A stretch of 64,000 bases of DNA from Epiperipatus broadwayi. Its lineage: Eukaryota > Onychophora > Udeonychophora > Euonychophora > Peripatidae. Made by a program: the position numbers and the translations under genes. The notes beneath the pieces are model-generated. The model was not told the DNA's origin. It did not search any database and worked only from the letters and a program-made list of their open reading frames with translations. Position 1 is the first letter of the stretch, and the number at the start of each line of letters is the position of its first letter. Below, piece by piece: positions 11,205 to 23,339 of this stretch. The stretch covers positions 8,365,244 through 8,429,243 of the forward strand of contig JAQFVV010012418.1 of the NCBI GenBank assembly GCA_028023455.1, written 5' to 3'.

Positions 11205-11433
11205 TGCATTTCAGGTAGGGGATCGAGTTTGGGTACGAGTACCCAGAGCCAGCAATGTAACCAACAAACAATTCAAGAAATTTTTTCCTCTATATCAAGG
11301 ACCCTACCAGGTTCAGAGGAAATGTGGCAATAGTGCTTTTGCCTTAACCGATAATGGGTTGAATAAGGTTACCTTTAACACAAGGAGTCTCAAACCATAT
11401 CATGAAATATCTCCAGACCCAGGGGAAGTCTAA
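11205..11433 (+). pseudogene. integrase C-terminal domain and end of pol
   Basis: The frame beginning FQVGDRVWVRVPR and continuing with KKFFPLYQGPYQVQRK and NTRSLKPYHE is the SH3-like barrel that closes Ty3/gypsy integrases (pattern GDRVWVR...Y.GPY.V). It ends at the TAA at 11431-11433. It is in a different frame from the core upstream, separated by a short stop-containing stretch. A purine-rich tract (AAAATGGGAGG) follows at about 11445, where a polypurine tract would be expected. Confidence 0.8.
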
Positions 11434-14389
11434 ATTATTTTCAAAATGGGAGGCCCTTTTTTGGAAATAAACCAAGAAAACAGTAATTAATCATGTTAAT
11501 AAACTATAATTTAGAAGTTAGCAGATCTAAACACTGTCACCATTCCTATAATAATATAATAAATATCGATCAATAAACCCTTGGTCAGCCTCTATAGTCA
11601 CTGGATGCCCAAATAAAATGTTTGTTGTTTGTTTTTTTTCCCCAAGACGAGGGATATGAAGCTGGAAATATACTACATATTTCTGCTTCACCTGGTGCCA
11701 ATGTCATCAGCACTTGTATGGGTTTGAACTCAATCTTGTATATTAACTGACACCCATCTCATAATAGATGGTAGTATATTTATAATCAATATTATAATCT
11801 TTTATCTAATTTGTTTCATTAATTTATATTTTGTGATTAAAACTAACCATTTTATAATAGTTTATTTATTTTGTAATATTTGTAGAAATGTATATTGTGT
11901 TATTAAATCGCCATTGGGTAAATAATTGAATCATAGATATCTATAAAATGTTACAAATATTTTAAATTCTTTCATTAAAGTTCATTTTTCCATTTAATCA
12001 GTTGGTAACATTTTATATTTATCTTTTGATAAATGTACATTAAAGGATCAATTATATAAACAATCTAATGTTGTAAGGACTATTTTGTAAATTTGTATTT
12101 ACATTTTATATCAAATATTAGATTTGAAAGTCATCGTATTTTTTATAGAATGTACCAAATTTCTAAAATTTTGTGAATAAAAGTTACATTTTTTAAAATC
12201 TAAATCTTAATTAAATAAGCTTTGTTAATAATACGATGACTGACCAACTTAATCATACTTGTTGCTGTTTTCTTTTAATTAGCAAAATGAACCTTTGAGG
12301 CATGTTAATACAAGATTGTAGATTTCCTGCCCAGGCAGACGCTGACCACAGAGAAAGTTACCAGAAAACGTCATGTAGATTGAATCCTATAGATAAGTCC
12401 AGATCAGATAAATAGTAGAAAATTTTGATAAGAGATTATTGAAAATCAGTTCACTGAACAGAGTATTTATAGGATTGTGCCTAAAGAATGAGGGAGTAAA
12501 AATCGGTTGTTTGCTTATCGGAGCTCTTTCCACCAGCTCATCACAATGCCATTCCAGTGCTCTCAACACCTAGCCGGGAGACTGTATTGTGTCAAGGAAG
12601 CCTTCTAAATGATCTGATTTTATAACTGCCTGTTTCTATCGATTGGTTCTGAGATAACCTCCAATTTGCCGCAAGCCTCTGATTCTGATTCTAGCTTACA
12701 TTGTTTTATAAGTTAATGTTAATTTATATTATATATATCTGTAATGTATATACAACTTAATTTTAAAATGTGTCTTAATTTTTTTTCCCTTAAATTTAAA
12801 ATTATCAATTCTTATAAAAATCTCACATTACTTTGATGCGGCAACTTTATCTTAAATTTTGTTGGTTTATTTATAATATTGACTTACTGAAACTACCAAG
12901 TATAAAACTCAATGAGCAACTAACTTTAAACCCTCTGCCCCTTAATTTCTCCATTTAAAAATCATTACAGGAGACTTATTTCCCTTAAATTAATTAATAG
13001 AGAAAGCTCGTTTAGTTTTGTACCTCTTATATTATAAATTTATTTTAAATGATTGAAATTATTTTAAAAGTTAGGTGTCTTATTATTATCTTTAACTTAA
13101 AAGTGCCCTCATAATTATCTCTGAGAGAATAATGTATTTTATTAAATCAGTTAAGTAAAATCTATTACAATTTCTGTAAACCAAATATCTTAAAAGAGAA
13201 TCACTTAAAGCACAGCTATCATAGCATTTTCATATCAACTACTAACAATATATATTTTATATGTATGTATATATTTTCGTTTATGTCAATAAAATAGTAA
13301 AATTATGATGTATAATTTATTATGATATATATGTTGTCAAACTTCACCAGAAATGAGTTTGATATTAATGCCCAGTCTGTCTATGTTAATTAAAAGGCTG
13401 ACTGATTTTGTAATCTTCAACGATGAACTATTTGATAACTCGCTAATAAATGAAATATTTGGAAAGTGTGGAAAACAATTTATATTTTAGTTTTAATTTT
13501 TGCTTTTCCTTTTATATTATATTTTATGATCCATTCATTAATGGCCTAAGATTTCTGGGGACTTTTTATTACGTCAGGGAGCCGATTATTTTAATCAAGA
13601 ATTAATTTTCTATGATCGTTAGTGATACACTATCTATTTACATATGTCTAGGGCGTTATATAATTTATAGTTACAGCCATTTGTTTATTATTATTCTTGC
13701 TTTGCTACTTACGGTAAAAGCCTGAAATCCGGGCACGGCCGCTTGCGGCATTGTTTACGTATCAAAACACATAAAAATGTCCGTTTTGGTGGCCGTGGCC
13801 TTACAGGCTAAAACAACATTTACGTACTGTATTAACCCATTGAGCTAGGCCGCTTTACATGTCATTTCACAAAAATATTACGGCCTGTTTTGTGCTTCGA
13901 AGCTATTTACGCATATTCGTTCTATTCATAGCTGATTACCATATCACTTGAGGATGTTTAAATTTCAAGACAGTATGACTTTTTCAAATCTCCGTAATAG
14001 AGTAACGTCATTTCGATTTTAAAAATGTTGTTAATTACTAATAATTGTCATATGGTCCCCACCCTTCCCGAAAAAAAGGTTAATATGTAAAAAATTGGCA
14101 AAGTGTATGTTCAAACAGGCTTCAACAAAGCTCACGTGCTAAGTCACGTTTCAATGTGGGGGGGAAATATTCGAGACCACAAAAAGGTCTAAGACGAACA
14201 TGCAATTTTGAAACTTTTCTTCAGAATTGCCGAGTACAGAAAGTGTGTGAGATTGTGGGGGTTTTTTTTTGTCAGGCACATGTAATGTCCACTTTTTATT
14301 ACAGCAATAAAATCAAATAAATAATTCTAAAAAGTCCAAAGTTTGTGTCCTTTTTTGTTGTTTTTTATTTCATTAGAAATTGACAAGTA
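11434..14389. other. gene-free stretch with two less AT-rich islands
   Basis: No coding sequence is supported. 12290-12680 and 13715-13960 have noticeably more G and C than their surroundings. The first contains a short chance ORF; the second has clustered GGCCG words (GGGCACGGCCGCTTGCGG and GGTGGCCGTGGCC). The latter could be remnants of a DNA transposon end, since TTAACCCATTGAGC at about 13831 looks like the TTAA-plus-CCC start of some piggyBac-like ends, but no partner end was found. Confidence 0.4.
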
Positions 14390-15075
14390 TTTGGATTCAA
14401 TTTTTTGCAGTGGGGTTAAAATAAATGACGACTTTAGTTGACTTTTTGTTAAGAATAACAAATTACGAAATCCCCCCCACCCCCACAAGCAGTTTATTGT
14501 AGAAGGCTAAAAAAAAAAAAGGTAATTCGAACGAAATAGAAATCAAAGTAAAAAGTGAGAAAAAATTGTTTAAAAAAAAGAAAAAAGTTAAATTCTTGAC
14601 TTTTTGGTTACAATTCTTTTTCCGAGTGTGTGGGGGTAGGTGTGTGAAAACAATTTTTTAATCGGCAAAAACACAAAAGTAAATTTTGATTTAATATTAA
14701 GAAAAACAATTACGTAAACCAAAAATAAATCAAAATTCGAAACAAGTCCCAAAGTTGATTCTTTTTTTTCAGCGCTGTTAAAATAATTGACTATTTTTGT
14801 TGCCTTTTTTGTTAATAATAACAGTACGAATCCCCCGTCCCCCGCTCAAAAAGCTGTTTCTTGTAGTAGCCCAAAAAAAAAAAGGCTAATTCAAACATAA
14901 TCTAAATCAAAGTGAAAACAAGTTGTGTTTTTTTAAAAAAAAGTAAAATTAATAATAATAAGAAAAACCATTTAGTCAAGCCAAAAAAAGAAAGGTAGAA
15001 TTAAGTTCTAAACAAGTCGCAAATAATTGTATTCTATTTTTTCGGCAATGGGATTCAAACAAATTTTTTGACGTC
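14390..15075. repeat. degenerate tandem units, C-run and A-run rich
   Basis: Units begin at about 14390, 14754 and 15026 with a shared lead (TTTTTT, then (A/G)CNGTG/TTAAAATAA and TTGAC). The first two continue in parallel: GTTAA(G/T)AATAACA, a run of C (TCCCCCCCACCCCC, TCCCCCGTCCCCC), AAGC(A/T)GTTT, a run of A, GGTAATTCGAAC/GGCTAATTCAAAC. Spacing is about 364 and 272 bases. The third unit is only a partial match. There is no coding potential, and the function is unknown. Confidence 0.6.
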
Positions 15076-16329
15076 GTGAAACGGTCCAAATTTTTCAAAT
15101 GATAAAAAGAAAAAAATACAATTAGCAAAATTTATTGAAAAAATGTAAGGTTCCAAAAAACCCACAAAAAGTAACGAAAATGAATATAAAAATTTGTTTA
15201 ATAATAAAGAAATCATGTTCTAAATGAAATAAAAATTATTCGTTTAAACAATATTAGAAAAAAAAAAACCTTGTCTAAAAAAAGAAAAACTTGTGGCGGC
15301 CCGGTAACATTATATTTCATTGATTTTGTCTAGCATCAACGCTCCAAGTGGCTTTGCCCTGATTTCAGACTTTTACCGACAAACCTTTTAGGACCTTCAG
15401 AATTTTAAATATGACCAGTCCAATCTTTTACTTTCCCTCAAAGTAGATGTATTTCCTAGGAAGGGACCCTTTTTCAGGCATTGCCGTTAAAATGTGTATA
15501 AGAAGTCTAGCACATCAAATCTATTCAGAGATATGTTTTGGTTGGAGGGCCAATGTTTTTCTCATCATCTACCTGTATTTACTAGGAAATTTTTTTTAGC
15601 AAAGCCACCCAGAGGTTCATAACAGACCTCATTTCTTCTTTTATTGCAATCTATAATAGCATACTGCCTTCATCATTTTAGATCTTTATTTAGCAAACCT
15701 GAAATGCTCTCTGCCGTGATGGCATATCCTTCACCAACCATTCCCGTTAATTAGTTAAATCTGATTATTTAATTGAAAATGAACTATTTTGCTTTCCACA
15801 CTCATTATAGACAACTGATTTAAATGTAATAAGTGTTTTAATTACACATCACTCATGTCTTGTTATTTATATATAAAATAGATTTAATTGTAATCTCTTA
15901 AAGAGGGCTAATGATATTTTATTGCTGATTGGTTTTTGGCAGACCAATTAACAAATTTTTACTTTGTTATCAAATGCCTTGCTTTAGCCGCATCAAAACG
16001 AATTCAAGAAGTATAATAACCTATTTGTATAAATAAAACTCAATTTATTATGTATAACAATGACTCAATTTCTTAATAAATTCCTGTAATATTTTTATTT
16101 TAAATTAGCTTAGTTTGTCATCACTCTGAATCTCTAATATTAATTACCCTAGTTATTTATAATATTTCTTTGATTTAAATTTACTTCTTTGTAATGTTGC
16201 CATAAAGAATTATAATTGTTATGATTCAAACCATTAGTAATCGATATTAAATCACATCTGTACCATTCTGCAATCATCAGAATTCACTAAATCATTATAA
16301 TTTCTTATATAAACCCTTTATTATTTTGA
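15076..16329. other. gene-free stretch, possible minus-strand pol/gag remnant
   Basis: 15300-15730 is less AT-rich and, on the minus strand, gives short protein-like pieces between stops. Given its position just downstream, on the minus strand, of the gag at 16330-17880, it may be the decayed continuation of that element. I could not identify a protease or RT motif. The remainder is plain AT-rich sequence. Confidence 0.3.
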
Positions 16330-17880
16330 GTCTCTTTGTGAACCATGACCTCCAGCGGGGACAGAATAAAACCAAGGATTGCTAGGGTCATCACAAACGT
16401 TATCCATTAGTCAGAGAGGCAATAATTCAGGCAAATAGGTTAGGATTCACCATTCCCCTGACATCTGTATCTTGTGTATGGTTGGATATACTAGGGAATT
16501 GTAATCCTCATAGATTGATGAGGTCTGGAATAGTGACTCTTACCATATCACTGCATTGTCCTGCAAATACATGTAGCGATTATCCCACCAGCAGATAGGT
16601 TCTAATTTATCAAGAGGTATAATTCCTAAGATGTTTTACAGGGGTTTCAGTGGGTAATCTTTCAACATCTACTAAACAAACTGGTTGACTGAGTTCATTG
16701 TACCATCCTTATATTGAACTGACTCTTGAGTTATATTTTCTATAGGTTGGTTTTCAGACTTCCTGTTTTTTATTTATTTTTTTTGACCAGGGTCTTTATT
16801 TGTATTTACATGTAGGGGCATCATTTTTCCCTCTTCCTCCATTCCAATTGTAGTACCTATCTTATTATGATCCCTTTTTTGACCTAAGATCTTAATGGAA
16901 ATATCTAGTTTTCCCATGAATGACCCCCCTTTTTTTTTGTGACCTTGTCCCAGTGAGCTCCGTTAGGTTATTTCTTCTGGTATCCCTCTGGTCCTTTTTA
17001 TTAACACAGCCTCTAGGATCCCAATATGCTTATTCATTTTCCTTTTAGTTTTTTAGTTGACTCCATAAGTTATTTTGATTCTCGGTCATCCTTTCCAGGC
17101 CCTCATTATTTTGTGAGATTTATTCTTGATCACAACTTGTGCTTCCATTAGTCTCTGATTATCCTCCTCCATTAACTTCTTTTGCCTTTTACATTGGTCT
17201 TCCTATCATTTTATATGATTTTCATGGCCCTTATTTTTTAATCTACTTTCTCTATTTCCCCCTTCGCCTGCAATTCCTGTTGTTCTTGTCTTTCCTTCAT
17301 ATTGAGGCTAAGGCTCTCACATGCTCACGTAATTTCCACAACTTCATTAAATTAGCATTCTAGCTGTCTCCAATTGCATCATTCTATTTTAACATTTGGA
17401 GTCCTTTCTCTCTTTCTTCATATCTTTGACTTCATCCCTCAATTCTAACATTTGGTTATTAAGCCTTATGAATTTCCTTTTCATTTCATTATTCTGTTTA
17501 TCCATTTTATTTTCTAAACTGATGATCAGTTTGGCCATATCTCATTTCATTGATCCCATCCCTGATTTCAATTCAGCAAGATCTGCCTTAATTTGATTCA
17601 ACTTGCTGTTTTGTAGATCAAACATTTGTTGCATCATCATCATAATCTGCTGTACAGGGTTTTCATTCACCCTTATATCGATCTCTCTTTGCTTTTCCAC
17701 TGCCATTATTATTTTTTTAAGGCTGGTCCATTTCAGCTCCAATCCTCCACAATATCTCATCATCCTATTCCATTACTTCCTCTGAAATGGATGCTTCTAT
17801 TTTTTCTTTTACAAGATTTTGCCTATCCTTCTCTCCTACTCCCCTCTGATCTCTTGATCATTTTCTCAATCCATTAATCT
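16330..17880 (-). pseudogene. minus-strand gag of an LTR retrotransposon (broken)
   Basis: Read on the minus strand, the N-terminal part (17880-17400) is a lysine/glutamate/methionine-rich coiled coil, with one open piece at 17763-17542 containing VQQIMMMMQQMFDLQNSKLNQ. It then passes to a capsid-like part around 16750-16540 (DGTMNSVNQFV, LKDYPLKPL, YLQDNAVIW). The segment aligns with 63310-64000 in nucleotide sequence and order, for instance around 'GACTGAG(T/C)TCA(T/C)TGTACCATCC'. Many stops and frame changes make it a pseudogene. Together with the leader and primer-binding-like site to its right it forms the 5' third of one element. Confidence 0.65.
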
Positions 17881-17944
17881 CTATTTCCTTTTTGTTATCA
17901 GTTACAAATATCTTGATCTTTTTTCTATTACTCTTTTATACGCT

Positions 17945-18278
17945 ATTTGCTAGTTTATAATGAACTACTTATTAAACAATAATATTCATTCGGCATCACA
18001 GAGGTTTCTCTTCTTTACATGCCTACTATAAGCTAAAGTTTATTTTGTACTCATTCAGCGTTTTAGGTTGTTAACATGCACTTTGTTTAGATCATTAAAT
18101 GATATTTTCTAGTTTTATAATGAACTATTTTTTAGTTTTATAATGAACTATTTTTTTAACAGTAATACTTGTTCAACGCCACAGAGGTTTCCCTGTCTTT
18201 ACAAATCTATTATAAGCTAATGTTTATTTCCTACTCATTCAGCATTTTAGGTTGTTAACATGCACTTTGTTTATATCT
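17945..18278 (-). repeat. tandem duplication in retrotransposon leader
   Basis: About 150 bases are present twice in direct order, at roughly 17951-18097 and 18134-18275. Both contain AGTTTATAATGAACTA, CACAGAGGTTTC, and TTTAGGTTGTTAACATGCACTTTGTTTA. They lie between the primer-binding-like site and the gag start of the minus-strand element, that is, in its untranslated leader. Tandem leader repeats may arise during reverse transcription; that origin is inferred. Confidence 0.7.
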
Positions 18279-18842
18279 CCATTAAATTGGCTAATTACTA
18301 TCTATCTTTTTTTTTGTTCCTCATTTACCTGATTTAGACATGCCACATATTAAGTTAATTTATCTGTCTGGATATTCTAGCTCCTTTCTGAGGTGAGCCA
18401 TAAGCTCAAAAACCATTGGTCTGTGGATAGGAACTTTCTTGATAGAGATTTTGAATATTTTCTCTTAGCACACTTATGAATTAAGTGCTTGTTTGAGCTA
18501 TTAATACACTTTCTATATTACATATTTGTAAATACATGCTTGTAATAGCAATGTCAGGCTGTATATGTGACTTGCTTTATTGATTACTACCATATTATTG
18601 TAACATTTTAATTTTTTGAATTTGATATTCTTGAAATAATCTTAATTCTAATTTTTTTTTGAGTCGTAGCATAACATGTATAAGTGTTAATTTTAGGTTC
18701 AACTTTTGATGAACGAATCCCCTGCATTCAAGGTTATTACATAGCAGTGTTGTTGTAGTGGCATGATACTTATGGTTTTGAAAACACAACTGATTTTATA
18801 GATTTTACAATGTACTATATGACAACCATCTGAGTTCATGCC

Positions 18843-18860
18843 CCTATATGTTGGGTACCA
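18843..18860 (-). promoter_or_regulatory. candidate retroviral-type primer-binding site
   Basis: On the minus strand this reads TGGTACCCAACATATAGG, close to the TGGNNCCCAAC start typical of tRNA-primed LTR elements. It lies just 3' of a candidate LTR end (TTACAAA) and upstream of a gag in the same orientation, which is the right place. One base differs from the common TGGTGCCCAAC form. The site is not verified, because the partner 3' LTR was not found. Confidence 0.45.
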
Positions 18861-18863
18861 TTT

Positions 18864-19140
18864 GTAATGGAAGGGATATATTATGTACGTGACCAGATTT
18901 CTAATGACGCAACTGGACAGGGTCTAGGCCCAATAATTGGTCATTAATTGAATGGAACAGAACAAAATGGCTATTTGTGCCATTCATTTTATTTTTACAT
19001 TGAGGCATGAGTTTGAGTTCTAAACTTTGCCAGTAATATATCACATTTGATAGTATGCTTAATTCAATCCTAATACATATCATTACCATATGGTTTCTCT
19101 TTATGTCCTTGATGTTGAGGGTTCTTCTCATATTCCTGTT
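18864..19140 (-). repeat. candidate 5' LTR of the minus-strand element
   Basis: This stretch precedes the candidate primer-binding site and is less AT-rich than its surroundings. It includes a 76-codon stop-free run on the minus strand that I take as incidental. The right-hand limit is a guess, as no second LTR is in the window. Confidence 0.3.
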
Positions 19141-19256
19141 ACTCCTTAGTATTCAAACTCCGTGATTATATGCATGTTTCTAATAAGCTTGGCTGATGAT
19201 TACCATAAGTTTGATATAAAACTAAAAATGTTTATATCTGAGTTATGTGTGTAGTA

Positions 19257-19678
19257 TGGCATGGTTAATGGAAAGTTGGATAAATGATAAGGTATGGATG
19301 ATGGAAAGTTAGATAAATGATATGGCATGGCTAATGGAAAGTTGGATAAATGATAATAGCTTTGCTAATGGAAAGTTAGATAAATGATAGGGCATTGCTA
19401 ATAGTAAGTTACATAAATGATAGGATGTGGCTAAAGGAAAGTTAGATAAATGGTAAGGCATGGATAATGGAAAGTTAGATAAATGATATGGCATGGCTGA
19501 TGAAAAGTTAGGTAAATGATAGGGCATTGCTAATGGAAAGTTAGATAAATGATAGCTAATTGAAAGTTAGATAAATGATAGGGCATGGCTAATGAAAAGT
19601 TAGATAAATGATATGGCATGGCTAATTGAAAGGTAGATAAATGATATGGTATGTCTAACAGAAAGTTAGATAAATGAA
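19257..19678. repeat. 33-bp minisatellite, about 13 copies
   Basis: The unit is close to GGCATGGCTAATGGAAAG then TTAGATAAATGATAT. Thirteen copies follow each other head to tail with a few substitutions each, and one short copy at about 19551. Because 33 is a multiple of three, one minus-strand frame reads as an 11-residue repeat (MPYHLSNFPLA) without stops for 72 codons. This follows from the unit length and is not evidence of a gene. Confidence 0.9.
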
Positions 19679-20105
19679 ATCATGCACAAATTCTAACTAA
19701 TGAAATAAATCATTAACAACTTTATTCTATTGTTGATGATATGCAATCTTTTGGAACAAATCTATTTGATGTTTAGGTAGGTAAGATTATTCTTCATTTG
19801 ATTCATATAATATTATGATCATTCCTCTAACCTTTGACCTCATGTAGAATGGTCATCCACTACCCACTCTAACCATTTGCTTAGTCTAACAATATAATTT
19901 TTGATTATTTTGATATGATCATTCTGTTGATCAATCCTTCTATTCCCTAACTTTAACTTGTTTGATGTTTCATAGATTAGTGTCTGTCACCTTAGGGTAT
20001 GAAGTTTCCCCTTTGCATTACCAGTGTTTATGATAGCAACAGCCATTCATACAAGAGGTTTAGTCAGTCATGCATCAAGTTAATTTAACAATAAACATGA
20101 CACGT

Positions 20106-21232
20106 ACTAGTGCAAGCATTTAATATTCTATAGATAAAATCTCATCTCAACACCAGTCAGTCATCCAGTTCTTTAATTGGTAGGTCTAGTGATCAGCATC
20201 TGGATTTTATTATAATCAAAAATTATAATGATTGACCTAATCCCCCTTATATAATTATGGGTGATGATTGTAGGGCTGGATCATCAATTCTTTCCATTAA
20301 AAAAAATGTTATACAACAAAGAAAAATGGATTCTATATGTTACATATATAATTTGAATAATTGAAATTGTTAATCCATGTAGTTAGCTATTCTTCAGTAT
20401 ATGGATACACAGATGATAATATGGATGGTTCCTTCTAGATTAAGAAAATTCCTGGATCTTGGGAGTTAGTAATCATTGGATGTCTGGTCATCTAGGTAAT
20501 TGGTTAATGACTTGGCAGTGGAGAAGTGATGTATTTTTGTTTACTGTTACTTTCTCCCTTGTACTAGTGAATATTGTCTTCTACTGATAATGAAGACATT
20601 ACTGATGTTATTAGCTTATAAAGTCTAATTAATTATTCATAGGCATATAGCTGGCAGCCTCCCTTTTATGATGTTTAATGAGTTTTCTACCTCCACATCC
20701 TTTTGAATTGCTTAATATTCATTAGAATTAATATTATCTGCTATAGATAAGAAGGTATATGTTTTTATTTTTTTATTTCTTCAGCAAGCTAATAATTCTT
20801 CTTATGAGCTTTGTGACACTGAGTAATAAAATTTATATGAGTTATTCCCTTGAAACTATTAATATAAGTCTTTTCTATGGAATTGTATTATTCCTTTGAC
20901 TTTTATAAACTTTTCCTCCTCTGGTCATTTTTAATAGCATTTGGAGATAATTTGTTCTTTTATAAAATCATCAAATCGAACATTAGTTCATTTTTAAGCA
21001 TTATTTTAATGTGTGTGGATAGTTTTAAAAAAAAAATTATCTATTTTTTTCTTGATTAAAATGCTTGTTTTTTTGTTTTGTTTTTTTGCTTATCCAATCT
21101 GTGTCAAAAGCATGTTTATATGTCAAGTTGTAATTTCATTGTTTAGGTGTTTTAATTTTGTTTAGTCTCTTTAATAATTTTTTTAAAAAAATATTAATAA
21201 TAATTTAAGTTTATATCCCATTTTATTTGTTA
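20106..21232. repeat. dispersed repeat, copy 2, without the hAT insertion
   Basis: Homolog of 3507-5564 in the same orientation. At about 20490-20515 it reads CTGGTCATCTAGGTAATTGG, where copy 1 has CTGGTCATCCTCTAGGG, the transposon, then CTCTAGGGAATCG. It therefore preserves the unoccupied target. No coding sequence is seen. Confidence 0.75.
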
Positions 21233-23339
21233 CACTTTCATATCAAATTGGGGAATTTTGTGCAGTGAGCCTCAATTTCTTATTTTATAATCAGTAGATT
21301 TAACACAACAAAAGTAAAAAAACAAAAGACGATGTCACATTCTACTTATAGTTAATGTCATAATTTTCTTTTCATTTTTTACATAATAAAGAGTGATAAT
21401 ATATTCGTTATATTTTTAATTAAGTATGTTTTGTTTCAAATCCTCTTTGTTTCTAATAGGTTGGGACCATACTCTTACACTATATATGTATATAAAATAA
21501 TTATTTTTTATTTGTATATGTAGAAGTAATTAATTAAATGTAAATTGTTAATTACAGATCTGAAAAAGATTGCAGGACAAGTGAAACTGCAAAAAACAAT
21601 AATAATCAAGATATTATATTAGAAAAAAAGATGTAAAAATAGAAGTACAATATGTTAATAATAATACCCTAAGTACACATGTAGACAATATTTATATCAA
21701 AATATTTGGGTTTTTTTTATATTAATTTGTTATTAAGTGCTTTTATTTAATTACAATCTCTGATTGTTTGATAGTTAATTTGTTTGTAATTTGTAAACAA
21801 TTTATATTCAATATAATTTGTTGAAATTGGTAAATTTCTTATAAATCACTGGCAGCACAATATGGCATTAAAATATTTTAAGTAGGGTTATCTTGTTTCT
21901 TAAATTTTCAAGGAGTGGGTAATACTTCAATATCAAATTTAAAATACATTCTTAACACTTTGCCATGTCTGATAAATGACAGAAATGATTCTATCATATA
22001 TATCTATACGGCTGATATATTAGTTATAAAAAAAAGTGAGCAGTGAAATATTTATCTATTGGATGAAATAAAAAAGAGAATGGATTAGGTTTTTCTTGAA
22101 AACTTGTTATAATATTTATTCAACATACTTATACAGAAAGACCAAATTCATTAAAGGATAGACCGAAAATTGAAATATAATATCACAATTCATTTGTAAT
22201 TATTGCAAAATGCAACAAAACATCTGATCACAAAATATAACTATAATTACTTATTAAGTAAAAAAAAAAATTAGCAGATGTATTAGATATAATAATAGGT
22301 TGGATTATTTTCATCATCTATCATTAAATGTTGAATGTCTAGAAATTTTTAAACTTTATTTAATGTTTTCCAAATGCAAACAACTATTAGTAATAACACA
22401 CAAAGATAACCCAGGTTAATAGTTTACACAGTGTTTCGAGTAGAATTATTCTCCTCTTGTCTTATTAAGAGGAACAAACTCACAGACTAAAGAAATAATT
22501 TGTAACTATAGTGATTTTTCCTGAAGGTTTTTCAAAATAATATTTTAGACCAGGATAATTCAGTAGATTTACTTTTGTATGTCATGTAGTGAATTTTTTC
22601 TCAGGAGTGACTTCTTTTTTGCTCTTATATGACTGACTATTTTACTCCTCAAACAAGAATTCAATAATTAATCATTTAAAAAAAATTAATAATTTCTTTT
22701 TTATGAAACTAAAAAAAAGTATTTTACATTTAATTATGCCCCTTTATTTTAGCATTTTGTCAGATAGAAATACAAAACAATAATAAATTCTGTTGCAGTT
22801 TTTCATAAAATTTACTTTACATAACAAGTCATAATTATATATGTATGCTTTTATTGCTTGTATAATATATAACACACACTTCAATAAATTTTCAATAATG
22901 GGCACAAGAGAGTGATATATATTTTTAAAAAATTTTACTTTAAAAAGTATTTTAACAGTGTTTTTATTTTGATAGTTTGATTTTTTAAAAATATTTTCCA
23001 TGTAAACAAATTATATTGTAAATAATTTTTAATCCACATGACTTTCAAATATAACACAGATTGCTATATTTGCAATGACGCGAGTGGGCCTTATATATAT
23101 ATTGTATTTTTTAACAATGTTACATTAAGAAGCATTTTAGTAATAATTTAAAATTCAAACAAAAACAAATCTTTGATTATAAAAGTTCTCTTATTTAAAA
23201 AACGACATTTTTTCTTTTTATTCAAAAAGATATTTTTTAAAAAATATTTGCTCAGTGAGCTATGCTTAGTTCAAAACATTTACATATACATTATAAATCG
23301 TTATCAATTTTCTTTTCTTCTGAGCCAAAATAATATCAG
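21233..23339. other. AT-rich sequence, no supported gene
   Basis: Apart from the weak exon candidate at 21557, this stretch holds only AT-rich non-coding sequence with A and T runs. It may lie in the intron upstream of the first supported GOLGA4 exon. Confidence 0.5.
21557..21631 (+). other. weak candidate exon
   Basis: After TTAATTACAG the frame reads SEKDCRTSETAKNNNNQDII and then LEKKM before a stop, with a possible donor (AT|GTAAAA) at about 21631. The composition (S, E, K, D, N) is protein-like for AT-rich DNA and would suit the serine-rich N-terminal region of a golgin. The polypyrimidine tract is poor, no homology is recognised, and a chance match to splice signals is quite likely. Confidence 0.2.

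Larger units (their letters stand above)
6922..11433 (+). mobile_element. decayed Ty3/gypsy-like retrotransposon, gag-pol body
   Basis: Reading + strand pieces in order gives a gag N-terminal coiled coil, a capsid-like domain, an aspartic protease, reverse transcriptase, RNase H, integrase and an integrase C-terminal domain. The order RT, RNase H, integrase marks the Ty3/gypsy class. Several frameshifts and in-frame stops separate the pieces, so it is dead. LTRs were not recognised. The RT style (LDAQKLN, HDVPPSVPEIF) resembles elements I know from arthropod genomes, which is a weak pointer to host. The element lies outside the supported GOLGA4 exons. Confidence 0.9.

Noticed and set aside
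6349-11720. LTR pair of the 6.9-11.4 kb element, from TGGTGCC words at about 6349 and 11692 and AGACGAGGGA at 6592 and 11645
   Set aside because: Matches are only 7-10 bases and are not collinear over a usable length.
19309-19527. Repetitive 72-codon minus-strand protein
   Set aside because: It is the necessary result of a 33-bp minisatellite unit; no start context, partner exon or family was found.
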